Shown: one piece after another, positions 11,178 to 22,518 of the stretch
Layout of the letters: every line of letters starts with the position of its first letter
Numbering within the stretch: position 1 is the stretch's first letter
Origin: Acanthamoeba sp. SK_2022b
Taxonomy: Eukaryota; Discosea; Longamoebia; Acanthamoebidae
Assembly: GCA_027943245.1 (NCBI GenBank)
Contig: JANDJZ010001753.1
Location: forward strand, 1 to 64,000
Direction of reading: 5' to 3'
Length of the DNA: 64,000 nucleotides
Notes under the pieces: generated by a model
What the model saw: only the letters and a program-made list of their open reading frames with translations
Databases searched by the model: none
What the model was told of the DNA's origin: nothing
Translations under genes and position numbers: made by a program

Positions 11178-14100
11178 CTAGGTTGGCACCCACCAAGGCC
11201 GCACAAAGTCGATCTTCCACATTACGACGGCTATGGCGACGACGGCCGCGAGGAGGGCCAGCCACAGGAAGAGGGTGACCGTGTTGGCGATGCCCCGCCT
11301 CGTCCTCGCCCGTTGCTGTCGCCGAGACGTCGACGTCTCGCCCTCCTCCACTTCGCCCTCCTCCGTCTGGCCGACGGCATTCTGTCGCTGCCGGAGCGTG
11401 GCCTGGCCGCGCGAGATGGCGCGCATCTGCTCAATGTCGCGCGCGAGCTTCTGCAAGTCGCCTTCCTCCCCCTTCGCCTCTTCTCGGCTCGCAGCCTTGT
11501 TGTCACTGATCTCCTCCAGCTCCATGATCCGTTGCCGCAGCAGGTCGACGTCGCGCGCCGCCTCGACACGCTCCGCACGCACGCGCTCGAGCTCGTCCTG
11601 CAACTCGTCCAGCGCGCAGCTGGAGGCAGGTAGGGTCGTCGTCGGGGCCGCCGTCTCAGACAGCTGTCGCCGCAGGCGATCGATGGTCGCTTCGAGGTCG
11701 GCGCGCAGTCCCCGCCATTCTTCGCGTTCGGCGTCGGTCCTGGCCTGCCACGCGTCGTCTGCCTCGCGCATCTCCTGCGTATGCTTGGCGCTGGCCGCAG
11801 CCTGCCTCTCACGTGCGAGGTCTTCGCGCTGGGCGAGGGCCTCCCGCAGGGCCTCGACCTGCTTGCGCAGCTGGGCAAGTTCGGCGCGGTAGCTGACCTG
11901 GCCCTCCGCCGTCTGGGCCTGCAGGGCTCCTACCTCGCGTCGCAGCGCGTCGGCCTCCATCTGGCGTGCCTCGAGCTCGGCCACTCGCGCCTCCCACTCC
12001 CCGTTGGCCCGGTCTGCCTGTGCGTGCAGATGCGCGAGCTCGAGGCGCAGGCCGGCTGTGGTCGCACGCTGTCGCTGCACTTCGACCTCGAGCTGCTGGA
12101 TTTGCCCGTCCTTCTCCGTTAAGGCGGCCTCTCTCGCGCGAAGGATGTCCTCGCTCTGGGAGACCGTCTCCTGCAGGCCCGCGATCTGACCCCGCAGCTG
12201 CCCGAGTGCCTCTTCATCATGCTGGGCCTGCATCGCGGTCTTCTCCCGTTCGAGCGCTGTTGCGCATTGAGCCTCGGCCTCCGCCATTTGTGCACGAAGC
12301 GCGTCAATCTCTCGCTGGCGCTCCTCACTCTCCCCTGCTCTCGCGCGCTCGAGCTCCGCCATGCGTGCCGTGAGGTCTGCGAGCTGCGCGCGGGTAGCCT
12401 CGAGCTCGGCCTCCTTGGCCGCCACCGCCTCGACCATGGCCGCACGCTGGTGTTCGGCCTCCTCGACCCGTTTGGCCTCGCGTTCCTCGATGGCCTTCTC
12501 GTTCTGTTCCATTCCGCTCAGTAGCTCCTTGAGCTCTCGCATCTCTTCCATGCGCTCGGCCTCCGTAGCTTCGCTCTTGATCTTCAAGGCCTGAAGCTCG
12601 CTCTCCCTCTCGGCCAGCGCAGATTCCTTCTCGCGCAGCGTGCTCTCGCTCTGAGCGATGGCCTCCTGCAGGGTCTCAACCTGCTCGCGCAGCTGTGCGA
12701 ACGCCTCCTCCTGGCTATTATCCTTCTCGGTGGGGTACTGAAGGGCGTCGATTTCTCGCCTCAGTTCCACTATCTCCGCCCTGCGTGCTTCCTCTTCGCG
12801 CTGTCGCTCCTCGGCCGAACTGGCGCCCACGCGCTCGAGCTCGACTATACGTTCCTTGAGTTCGCTGGCCCGTGCGTGAGCCGCCTCGAGCTCGGCCTCC
12901 TTGGCCGCCACCGCCTCGACCATGGTCGCCCGCTGTTGTTCGGCCTCCTCGATCCGTCTGGCCTCGCGCTCCTCGATGGCCTTCTCGTCCTGCTCCATCC
13001 CGTGCAGCAGCTCCTTGAGCTCCCTGACCTCTTCCTTGCGCTTGGCCTCCTTGGCCTCGAGCGCCTCGAGCTCGCTATCCTTCTCGGCCAGCATGGCGTC
13101 CCTCTCGCGCACCTTGCCCTCGCTCTGGATGACGGCCTCTTGCGAGCCTTCGATCTGCGCTCGCAACTGTGCGATGATCTCTTGCATGTCGCCGCTCTCC
13201 TGGCTCGCGCGTTCGCGTTCGCGTTCGAGAGTCGCCGCGTGCTGCACTGCCTGCTCGAGCTGGCTTATCCTCTCCTTCTGTTGTCGGCAGTCCCGCTGCA
13301 GGCCATCAAGCTCGTGCTGCTTCTCGCTCTTTTCCTGTAACGCCTCGTTGAGTCGCGTCTGTAGTGCGTCGTTTCTTCGCTGTAACGCCTCCGCCGCCTT
13401 CTGGCGCTCCTCGGCCGCAGTGGCAACGTCTCGCTCGAGCTCAGCCACGCGTACGTCCAGTTCGCCTTTCTGTGCGCGGGCGGCCTCGAGCTCGGCCTCC
13501 TTGGCTGCCATCTCCTCGACCATGGCCGCCCGCTGCTGCTCAGCCTCCTCGATCCGTCTGGCCTCGCGCTCCTCGATGGCCTTTTCGTCCTGCTCCATTC
13601 CATTCAGCAGCTCCTTGAGCTCCCTGACCTCCTCCTTGCGCTTGGCCTCCTTGGCCTCTAGCGCGTCGAGCTCGGTTTCCTTCTCGGCCAGCGTGGCCTC
13701 CTGGTCCTTGAGCTGCTGGGTGAGACGATCCAATTCCTCCTGCCTTGCCTCGACATCGCCCTTCGCGCTCTCGAGCTGTCGCTGCGCTTCGGCGACGGCC
13801 TCAGCCATTTGGGCCTCTTGCGTATCCAGCTCCGCCTTGAGCGTCGCCAGCTGCTCATTCGCTGCGGCAAGGCTCTCGTCGTACTCGGACTTGGCCTGTT
13901 GAAGTGATAGGTCTTTCTCCTCGCGAAGTTGATTCAGGGCCGCTTCGCTTGTCTGCTGGGCTTGCGCGAGCTGAGCCTGGAGGTCAGCCAGCTCGCGCCT
14001 AAGCCCGTCGATCTCATCGTCCTGTTTCTCCCCGGACTCCTTCTTGAGTTCCATTTGCTGGCGTTCGGCCTCGGCCAGGAGGGCTTCCGCCTGGCGCTGG

Positions 14101-16860
14101 GCCTCCTCGGCGGTTCTGAGCTTAGCCTCAGCTTCGTTAGCCCGTGCGTCGGTTTCCGCACGCAGCCGCTCGAGCTCTTGCCTCTCGGTGGCAACCTCGG
14201 CGCGAGCTTGCTCGGCATCCGTGACATCCTTGGCCGCTTGCGCCTGGCGTGCCTTGAATTCCTCCACCTCTCGATCAAGCTGGGCACGCTCGTCACCAAG
14301 TCGCTTGGCCTCGCCGTCGGCCGTCGCCAGCAGCCGTGCCTTCTCCTCTTCGAGGTGGATCAAACGCTCCTCTAGCGCAACCTTCTCGTTGACCTTCTCC
14401 TCTAGCTGCGCCTGAAGCCGCTCCCGCTCCTTAGTCTCCTCCATAGCGGCAGCATCCGAGTCGGCTGTGAGAACCTCCTTGGCTGCGATGGCATCCCGCA
14501 GTTCTTCCCGTAGGCTCGCGAGAGTAGCATCGCCTTGGCGTAGCTTCTCCTCGAGTGTCTGCCTCTCGCTTTCCCACTCGTCCCTGGCCTTGCCGAGTTG
14601 TCCTTCGCTTTCACTCCCGAGCGCTTCCAGCTGCTGTGTGAGCTCATCGTTCGCCTGCTCGAGCTCACGCAGCTTGCCCGATTGGGCGTCGATCTCCTGC
14701 GCAAGCCTGGTCCGCTCACTTTCGAGTTCTTCCTGGGCCTTGGCCTTGGCCTCCGATATGCCCTTGGCCGCATTCTCCTCCACTTCGGCAAGTCGGGCCT
14801 TCTCGTTCTGCAGCGCCTGGTCAAGCTCGCCTACTCTGCGCTTAGCTTCCTCGGCTTCGGCTCGCAGCGCTTCACCTTGTGTCGCTGCCTCGGCCTCGGC
14901 CTTTCTTGCCTCCTCTTGGGCAGCGGTGAGCTTAACCTGCAAATCGTCAACAAGTTGTCGAGCCTCCTCTGTCTCTGACTTGGCTTGCTCTATGCTCCTC
15001 TCGGCGTCTGCTAGCCGGCTTCGCAACCGATCCGCCTCCACGGTTTCGCCGTTCTTAGTTTGCTCGAGCTCGGCCCGCGCGGCAGCGAGCGCCGCCTCTG
15101 CGCTCTGCTGTGCTGCAGCTGCCTCAGCCAAGCGTGACGTCAGATCGTCCTTCTCCTGCTTGACTGTCTCCAACTGAGCAGTCACGTTGGCGACCAGGCC
15201 CTGTAGCTCGGCCTCGCTTCCCGCGTGCTGGGCCAGTGAGCCCTTGAGCGCCTCGACCTGGAGAGCCAGCTTCTGCGCATCACGCTCGAGTCGGTCGCGC
15301 TCTGCCTGCGTCTCGGAACGCAGGCTCGCGAGCTCACTCTCGAGCGCCTTTCGTGCCTCCTGAGCGCTGGAGAGCTCGGCGCTTGCCGATTGGCTGGCGA
15401 CCTCACGGGCTTCCCTCTCCGCCTGGAGGTTCCGGCTCTCGTCCTCGGCCGTACGCAGTTGCTTCTCGACGGTCGCGAGTCGAGCCTCGCCCTCACTCAG
15501 TTGACGCCTGAGACGGTCCAATTCGTGGGCGCCCTGCTGGCACTGCTCTGCATGCGCTTGCCGCTGGCTCTCGGACTGCTCGTACAGCTGGCGCGTCGTG
15601 TCAAGCTGTTCAGAAAGCTTCATGAGCTCTACCTGCGCGGCGCTCAGTTGCCCCTTTAGCTCTTCGATATCCTCGCTCGTTGATTGCTCGGCGGGCTGCT
15701 CAGTAAAAACACGCAGTGAGTGTCAAACTGTAAGATCTCGATTGGGCACCAAAAGACACATACCTGTGCGATATCACCCACTTGTTCCTCGAGCGCTTTG
15801 ATCCGCGCGTCCCTCTCTTCGATCACCTTCCGGAGATGTTGCATTTGGCCAGACTGAGGCCACAATTGGATTAGCGGGTGTGGTTCCTTAAACTGTGCGA
15901 AACACCGGCAGAATAGAACCTTGGCACGATCGAGCGTGGGTAGGCTCCTGTTCGGGGGTATTGCCCTGCCCTTGGTAAGCGACTTCAGGCGTTCTTTCGG
16001 TGTCTGCTCCTTCTCCTCCTCTCGAGGAAGCGGCTCGGAACGCGGCTTGAGCGCTCCTGTGTGCACGTCAAGAGGTTGAGAAGCTCATTCCTAGACCACC
16101 GTACTCTGTAGCATGTTTGAGGACATGTACCTGTTGTGGAGCGTTGTAGCGGAGGCCTCGGCGCACCCGGACCACCCATCATGAGCGTCATCTCCAGCCT
16201 GTTCTTGAATGCCATCTTGGATTCGACAGGCTCCGCTGGTTTAGCAGTCGCCTCGCCTTCTGCCGCCTCGGGCTCGGCGTGTTGGGATTTGCCCTGCTTG
16301 CCCTCATTCTGTGGATCCGGTGCGTGTCGCTTGAGGGCTTCTATCTCCTTGTCCTTAGCGTCGGCGTCCGTCTTAGACTCGTCGAGTTGCTTCTTCAGCA
16401 GCTCCACCTGTCCCACGAGACTGCGCACCTGCTCCTGTCGGTTGCCGTCCTTCTCCCGCTCGAGATCCCATTCCTTCTTGGCCCGCTCGAGCTCTTCCTC
16501 CTTCTCCTTGATGTCGTGCTGCAGCTGGACGGTCTGGTTCACGAGCAGCTCGTTGGTCGTCGATTGTTCGGCCTTCTCCTTCTGGAGCTTGCTGATCTTG
16601 TTCTCAAGTATGGCGACCGCTTCGGCATGAATGCGCTCTGCAACGCCCTTGTTCTCTTGCTCCCACACCCAATCCTGCTCTACCTTCTGGAGCCGCTCGA
16701 GCTCGACTTTCATCGTGCTCAGCTGGCGTTTCATGTCCTCGTACTGGTCCGCGCCATCGGCGGCGTACTGATGTCTCACCTTGGCGATTTCCTCATGTCC
16801 CTCAGCGAGCGCTTCCCGAATTCGCTCCTCCTTTGTCTTCTCCATCGCAGGCTCTGCCAT
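11178..16860 (-). CDS. Giant coiled-coil protein with KASH-like C-terminal anchor, about 1825 aa
   Basis: Exons in coding order: 16860-16131, 16056-15920, 15853-15764, 15698-11178 (5478 nt, phases consistent). The first ATG in frame is at 16860 (MAEPAMEKTKEER); an upstream extension without an ATG is open to about 16923. Nearly the whole protein is heptad-like Ala/Glu/Leu/Gln/Arg sequence with a 40-50-residue internal periodicity, for example repeated AEKETELDALEAKEAKRKEE-type blocks at about 13090, 13680 and 12610. A single TM helix (TVTLFLWLALLAAVVAIAVV) is followed by a 13-residue tail, WKIDFVRPWWVPT. The end matches the tail of the 945-7840 protein (xDFVxxWWVPT). No CH or other globular domain is visible. 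Likely a tail-anchored nuclear-envelope or ER protein; function is inferred from the tail only. Confidence 0.85.
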
Positions 16861-17728
16861 CGAACGACTCTCGCTGGGATTGCCGGTGTTCTTTGATGCA
16901 ATGGCACCGGCTGGAGTGTTCACTCCTTAGCAGAAGGTCTGCTCAACTGCGAGAAATGGTCCTGTTGGCAGATTGAAGCAGTTGGTGGCCTGCAGAGAAT
17001 ACGCACCAACAACATACGTGGTGAGCGCGGCGGTGAGCTGAAAAGTCCCCCAGAGAAGGCGAGTAGCATGCACCTTTTGCCAAGCTATTCGCAGTGTGCG
17101 TACTTTTGGCCTGCTTGCCGCCTAAATAGTTGAAGAAGTTCAGCGCTAGGACGGCCTTGTGGTGCCCTACGTTGTTGAATTGGAAAGATGAATCTTAATA
17201 CAAATTAATCAATCATAATTATCGTGGCAGCACCCGAGGGTGGAGGATACCACTGAGTAGTGCACCGGAGGTAGGGCAGCTGGGCGGCACGTCTCGTCGG
17301 GGTCGCTGCAGCAAGTCCGCCGGTAGAGCAGACAACGGAGGCAAACTAATGGTGAGAAATTTAAGGAGGAAGGAAAAGACAAAGAAAAACGACGTAGCAC
17401 AGGCACGCCCATTGGGTGCGGGGACCTTCACTAGAGCAAGAAGTCCAGGCCACTTGAAACAGAGATAAGTGAAGTTGTATGTTGCAGAGTAACACAAGGT
17501 GCTGTTCCTCTCCCGAGTTCCCCTGTGGCGAGTGGAGAACCACCTTAACCGTGGAATCAATTCCGTGGTAGGTCGATAGTTCGGGCAAGAAGCAGAGGAA
17601 AGGATGGCGAACCTACGCTGTCATACTGTTGAAAACTCGTCGAAGGCATCAGGTGGGCTCACGGTGGGAGGTTCAAAAGGACTGCTGGCCAAGGGACAGT
17701 CAATACTATCAGCATTTCAACAACAACC
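16861..17728. other. 868-bp region without a supported gene
   Basis: This is the divergent region between the coiled-coil gene (-) and the stress-protein gene (+). On the minus strand 17175-17090 reads as a short open stretch containing HHKAVLALNFFNYLGG, and 17588-17209 holds a Cys-rich open stretch ending CCHDNYD. Either could be a 5' non-coding or upstream exon of the minus-strand gene, but no splice chain with correct phase to 16860 was found. Confidence 0.3.
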
Positions 17729-18745
17729 ATGAGCTACAAGACGTACAGGAAGGATCTCAGAGACACGATGGACCCGCACCTGGCGGTCGATCCAGAGGAC
17801 AGGGCCTACCTCACAACGGACCTCACTGAGGAGGGCGATGACTTCCCCAAGGAGGTCAGGCGCCAACGCAAGAGGGTCAGCACCAGGCCAGTAGGGGACA
17901 GAAGGCACGGCATCATCGAGAGTCTGGACCCGCACCTGGCAGTCGATCCAGAAGATAGGTCCTACCTCATGGACGACCTCGTGGACGAGGATGATGAGTA
18001 CAGGAATCAGGGAAAGCGTCGTCCGGCCCGCAGGAAGGCAGAGAGGAAGACCAAGGAGAGCTATGAGCTAAGGAAAGACGAGTACGATCAGGGCGACTCG
18101 TTCCGCAGCGGCAAGACCGACATCGTTTGCATCGACGGCTCAGCTGGCGCTGACCGAGGTAAGCCCAAGGTCACATAGCCACCATTCGCGCTCATGCTTA
18201 CTGAGTGCGTGGCTATATGTAGCGCTGTTATACGCGGCCCGCAACCTGCCGAAGGACCACACGTTGCTGTTGGTGCATGGCGTCCACTCGTGGATGGGCA
18301 GCAGCATCAGCGAGAGGGACAAGCCCGACATTCTGGAACTCGAAGACCACTATGAGAGTTTGTGCAAGAGGGCTGGGCGCGACTGCAAGTTCAAGCACTT
18401 CACGTACACTTCCACCTCAGGATTCGGCGATGAGGTTTGCCGGGTACGCCCCTTCCCCTCTTGTGACGCGAAAACAAACAAGGCTCACCTGTGATGGTAA
18501 ACAGATTGCAGACAAGAAGGGAGGGTCATCGGTGGTCATCGGCCGCAGGGAAAACGTATCGGGCGTGAGAAGGTACGCAACCTTGCCTCAGGGCGGAAGA
18601 GGTGAAAGGCCAACAACCCCCTCTTTTCTCTTTCCTCTGCAGAACGCTGATGGGATCGTCCAGCCAGTCGGTTATGAATCACTGCTATGTGCCCGTCACT
18701 GTAGTCGGCACTGCCATCAACCCCACCAAGACCAAGCAATACTAA
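17729..18745 (+). CDS. Universal stress protein (UspA-domain) with N-terminal repeat extension, 273 aa
   Basis: Exons 17729-18158, 18223-18443, 18505-18572 and 18643-18745 (822 nt, GT-AG). The C-terminal half has the Usp fold pattern: ALLYAARNLPKDHTLLLVHG at the first strand and helix, GFGDEVCRIADKKGGSSVVIG before the last strands, and the nucleotide-loop region GRRENVSGVRRTLMGSSSQ followed by CYVPVTVV. The loop is close to the GxxGx9G(S/T) ATP-binding pattern, so nucleotide binding is plausible. The N-terminal 140 residues are charged and contain two near-identical copies of DPHLAVDPEDR(A/S)YL, each followed by an acidic run; I know no function for them. It lies upstream of the transposon at 19132. 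Confidence 0.85.
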
Positions 18746-19131
18746 GCGCGATGAAAGGCATAAAATCTTTATTTGTTGCCCCCCAATACAAGTTACGATA
18801 AAATTCAACCCCGTGGCTCCGGTGCAGCGCTCCACTGCCCCTTCTTCGTTAGTAGCTCTCCCTGCTGCACACAGCACTATCTCCTGTACATGGAAAGTAG
18901 TGCTGCTGCGCCCCTGTGGCTTACCAGCGCCGACGTCCAACGACCCGTTGACCCTTGTGGGTGCCTCGTCGTGGTGTTATGAAGTGCCCGCTCGGGCGAA
19001 GGGCTAACTCGGAGCGAAGCCTTAACTCCGAGCCACGCGTGGTGCGATTTATTAACGCTGGGTCAGTGCTTGCTTATGGTCGACCCATGTGAGGATTACT
19101 CGGTTAAACCACGACTTGGTCGGTTCCCGGT
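18746..19131. other. Intergenic region before the transposon
   Basis: 386 bp with no supported gene. An ATAAAA-type signal near 18759 may end the stress-protein mRNA. A 7-bp inverted repeat (CTCGGAG / CTCCGAG, about 19009-19032) could form a small hairpin. Confidence 0.3.
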
Positions 19132-19155
19132 CGGCTGTTGCGATAGAGGCAGTTG
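19132..19155 (+). repeat. Left terminal inverted repeat of the transposon
   Basis: 24 bp, inverted match to 21797-21820 with one mismatch (A versus G at the 14th position of the repeat). Confidence 0.75.
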
Positions 19156-19334
19156 AAGCAGGTTTTTTCTGGATTTTTCCTGGTTCATCACAGTTAAACA
19201 GGGTTGCACTTTGCGCCGACCAGGGTTGCCGCAAGTTCACACGCCTCAGACACGCGTGAACCCTGCCAACCACAAGAAACCTGTTAGAACCCAAAAAAAC
19301 TAGCCAGCACCAGTTGGGAGCAGTTCTCTCAAGT

Positions 19335-20215
19335 TTATTCGTCCCAAGCATGAGATATACATTGATACTTGTTAACAAGGACAGAGATGATCACCCACAC
19401 CTGGTGGTGGAAGCTGTACAGCTCCTTGCGCCTCGATGTGGGCAACCGAAGGGTCTCGCGTGCTGCTGCCCAGTTCTTCACCCGACCAATGGATTGCTCC
19501 ACCACAATCCGCACTTGAGAGAAGGCCCGATACCCTGCCCGCGTCTCCTCAATGTAGGCAGGAGGTGTGAGGAGACGATCATCAGCACCTGATATGGAGA
19601 GGGAAGAAGTTAGTGAAGTCAAAGATAAACTAATAAACAAATAATCATACCGTTGAACCCGGCATCAGCCACACCATGTTCATCACTGTCAAATTGTGAG
19701 AGCCAGGTGGTGAGCTCAGCACGGGCTAGCTCAAGATCGTTGGTTGACCCTCCACGAGACTGCCCAATCCAAAGAATTGTCCCATTGAGGGCAACGAGGA
19801 TGAGTAGCGTGATGGAGTGCTGCCCTTTTTTGGCTGAGAACAGCTCACTATCAGCCACAGGGTGGTCTGAGGCATGCACAGGCTGCTCTGCCCCATCGAG
19901 GGCAAAAGTCACGAGGTGTCCCAGCATGCGCTGGGAGTGCGCAAGGCGAAAGCCTCGATCGCGGAAACAAAGATAAGGTGAATAATGATTGAACAGAAAC
20001 TTGAGCATCTTGTGCACAATGCGCTGTGCTGTAGTGAGGTGGATTTCGAAGACAGTGGTGAGGAAGAGGAAGACAGGGTAGTGGTGGAGAAAAATAAGAA
20101 TTAAATAAATGTGGGAGAGAGGAGAGAGTGTGCGATCATGGGCGTGTAGCTTCTTGGCTGTGTAGAGAGCGACAAGTTCTTCAACTTCCTCTTGTGGTAC
20201 CCCCAGCAGTCTCAC
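19335..20215 (-). CDS. DDE_Tnp_4 transposase (PIF/Harbinger-like)
   Basis: Two exons: 20215 (or further upstream) to 19651, and 19588-19335, joined by a 62-bp GT-AG intron with a correct phase-1 junction. The N-terminal part (TLSPLSHIYLILIFLHHYP, then TTVFEIHLTTAQRIVHKML) matches the HTH_Tnp_4 helix-turn-helix. The catalytic DDE residues appear intact: D in FALDGAEQPV, D in GVADAGFNGADD, and E in IVVEQSIGRVKNWAA. The start codon is unclear: no in-frame ATG precedes the helix-turn-helix, and an acceptor just upstream (CAACAG before 20222) suggests a missing 5' exon. The transposase may be functional. Confidence 0.85.
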
Positions 20216-20284
20216 GCATCTCCTGTTGAAGGGAATTGATGTAGTTTGTGTATTGAGCTAGCTTGTTGTTAATAAACCGCCAAG

Positions 20285-21682
20285 TTATTGCCTTGTAGAG
20301 CAAATCGTACCTTCACCCTTGTCTGCACTGTCGTTCTCCTCCTCGTCATCTTCGGCTTCGGCTTCAGCATCAGCATCAGCTTCTGCTTCTGCTTGGGTGT
20401 CACCGTCGGTGTCGCTCAGATCAGCAAGCTTATGCTTCTTCGTCACCTTCTTTGCTGTTGCCTTGGGGGCAGTCTTCCTCTTCCCCGCTACTGTCGCTGC
20501 TGCCTTCTTCCCCGCTGCTGTTGCTGCTGCCTTCTTCCCCGCTGCTGTCGCTGCTGCCTTCTTCCCCACTGCCATCGCTGCTGCCTTCTTCCTGCTGCCA
20601 TCGCTGCTGCCTTCTTCCCCACTGCCATCGCTGCTGCCTTCTTCCCCGCTGCTGTCGCTGGCGGCTCCTGTGGCCCAACCTTGCACCCTTGCTTGTTGAA
20701 CTTGGCAAAGAAGTAGCGCACCAGATGCGAGGCTTTGCAGAAGTAGAGGAGGCGGTTGCTGTCCTTGTGGTGGCGGGTCCACAGGAGCGGGTTTGCTAAG
20801 TCGGTGCAGCGAGCGAGTGGGGCGTTCTTGTCCTTAAGGTTGAGGACACCATGGCATGTAGGCGCGCACTCAAGTTCAACGTCCTCGTCGGGCTGCGATC
20901 CTTCGACCATCTCATCCACCATCCGATCTCTGTTTTGCTTGAGGTCAGCAAGCTGCCAGTCAACAAGCTCCTCGAATCTCCATGCCTCTTGGCTGTTGAC
21001 GAGGTGCGACTTCTTGCACAGCATGAATGTGCAGAACTTGCCCATCTGCACCCTTGGGTAGGGTATGTTGGGCCCCAACCGGCTTTGGCTGCAGATGAGG
21101 CAGGCCTTGCCTTGCATCTGCCAAAAGGAAGGCTTATCCTCATCAGCCACGGCTGCAGGTGAGGCGGGAGCGGGGGCCACAGGACTGGGGGCTGCAGGAG
21201 CTGGAATGGGCAATGGGGCCGTGGATGACCTCGAGGGCGTTGGGGAGAGGTAGGGAGATGGGGCCCGGCTTGTAGCTGCTCCCACAGTTCCTATCGGAAA
21301 CACCATCATGCCCTCTGCATTGAATCAATCAAAAATTAGATTTATTGTGGGCTGATTGACAGGTAGGGGGGGGGAGCTGTGTACCTGGTCCAACAAGGGG
21401 GCTGCCAGGGTGAATCTGCAGTCCTCCACACATCCAGCATGTACAAAAGGGCTCCACCCCCAAGGTTGTGCGGCTGAACTCTCGCAGGCAGCGTGCAATG
21501 TGGGAGGATGCGTTGATGAGTGGGATGGCGGTCGAGCAGGTGAAGCAGTCAAAGGTGGCGTAGCGAGAGGAGTAGCGAGAGGAGTAGTGGGGGGGGCTGG
21601 AGTCAGAGCCGTAGTGGGTGGTTGCCAAAGAGGATGAGGAGCTCGATGAGGCAGTCGGTGAGGCGCCCTCGGGAGGCTCCAT
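20285..21682 (-). pseudogene. Transposon accessory ORF with C2HC-type zinc-finger-like motif, frameshifted
   Basis: Exon 1 runs 21682-21385 (ATG at 21682) and exon 2 21314-20285. Exon 1 has a Ser-rich start and a C-x2-C-x11-H-x3-C pattern (FDCFTCSTAI then HIARC), similar to RAD18-type fingers. Exon 2 has further Cys pairs (ACLICSQ, FMLCKKSH) and ends in an Ala/Gly/Lys repeat and a basic-acidic tail (KRKTAPKATAKK, then Glu/Asp/Ala-rich). One 27-bp repeat unit near 20594 is one base short, so the reading frame shifts between the upstream and downstream halves. Sequencing error or true decay cannot be told apart. Probably a DNA-binding or nuclear-targeting partner of the transposase. Confidence 0.6.
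20480..20665. repeat. 27-bp tandem repeat array, about 6-7 copies
   Basis: The plus-strand unit is close to CTTCTTCCCCGCTGCTGTCG followed by CTGCTGC, encoding on the minus strand a nine-residue AAGKKAAAT-like unit. One copy near 20594 is 26 bp long and causes the frameshift. The array remains open in several frames. Confidence 0.75.
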
Positions 21683-21796
21683 TGCTTGTGTGGTCTCTTG
21701 CGGCTGTTGTCGGGAAAAAACGGCCAAGAACCCAAAAAAACTGGGTGCTGAAGGAAAAATTACGGCCAACAGTTGGGAATTTGGGCCAACCAGGCC

Positions 21797-21820
21797 CAAC
21801 TGCCTCCATCGCAACAGCCG
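21797..21820 (-). repeat. Right terminal inverted repeat of the transposon
   Basis: Inverted 23/24 match to 19132-19155. Beyond it the sequence continues about 110 bp before the truncated gene copy begins at 21928. Confidence 0.75.
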
Positions 21821-21927
21821 GCGGTGGATGAAAGAAAATCATTTTTAGATAATTTATTATACGGGATTTTACCCCCTTTCATGTCTTTGACCTAAAAATA
21901 CCAAACAAAGTTTTTTCATTCTATTGA

Positions 21928-22459
21928 GCCCTCTTGAAAGGCCAAGTGGCCAATATGGAGCCGGTGATTGATGCCAAACGCATCCTCGTCGATAAACAAC
22001 AAAACAACGAAGCTCTGCTGGCGGGTATGCACGATATGGCCAGTACCTCCATGCCGCAACCTTCTTTAATATCACCATCGATGCATGTCTCCTCTGGGCG
22101 GGATATGTCCAGGGCTGCGCTGGTCAGAGGGCGTGCAAGACGACAGGAATGAAGTGAGGTGAGAATGCACACTGGTGATTCATTAGTGGCGTTCCCCAAC
22201 TCTGAATCCACTACTCTTGGCTCCTCGTCCTCGGGAATTCGGCTCTCCGTGCCTTCCGGTCACCGCCGCTCGCGCTCGATCAGCAGCAACTGGTGTGCAC
22301 CTGTCGCCGCGCGGGTCATCGTCATCTGGCGTGGATCTCTCATCATCGGGTTCCTACGCGCGGCGAGGCGGCCTCTTCTCGTCGGACGAGCTCAAGGAGC
22401 GCCGGAAGGAGGCCTCGGTAAAGGAGTCCAACTGGGAGCTGGTTCAAGTCAAGGTGCGT

Positions 22460-22518
<59 letters not shown>

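Larger units (their letters stand above)
19132..21820. mobile_element. PIF/Harbinger-like DNA transposon with terminal inverted repeats, about 2.7 kb
   Basis: The left end at 19132-19155 and the right end at 21797-21820 are inverted repeats matching at 23 of 24 positions (starting CGGCTGTTGCGAT). Inside, two minus-strand genes are found: a DDE_Tnp_4 transposase (19335-20215) and a second ORF with zinc-finger-like cysteines (20285-21682). That pairing (transposase plus accessory protein) fits PIF/Harbinger and related groups. A 16-bp direct repeat (AGAACCCAAAAAAACT) lies near both ends, at 19286-19301 and 21727-21742. I see no convincing target-site duplication, so the exact ends are uncertain. 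The element is AT-richer than its neighbours. Confidence 0.75.

Noticed and set aside
17090..17175. Open stretch with HHKAVLALNFFNYLGG as an upstream exon of the 11178-16860 gene
   Set aside because: No splice chain with correct phase to the ATG at 16860 could be found; left as unassigned sequence.
22460..22516. (CA)n tract as a possible recombination or Z-DNA element of functional importance
   Set aside because: An ordinary intronic microsatellite; a second one occurs at 53767-53831 in an unrelated intron.
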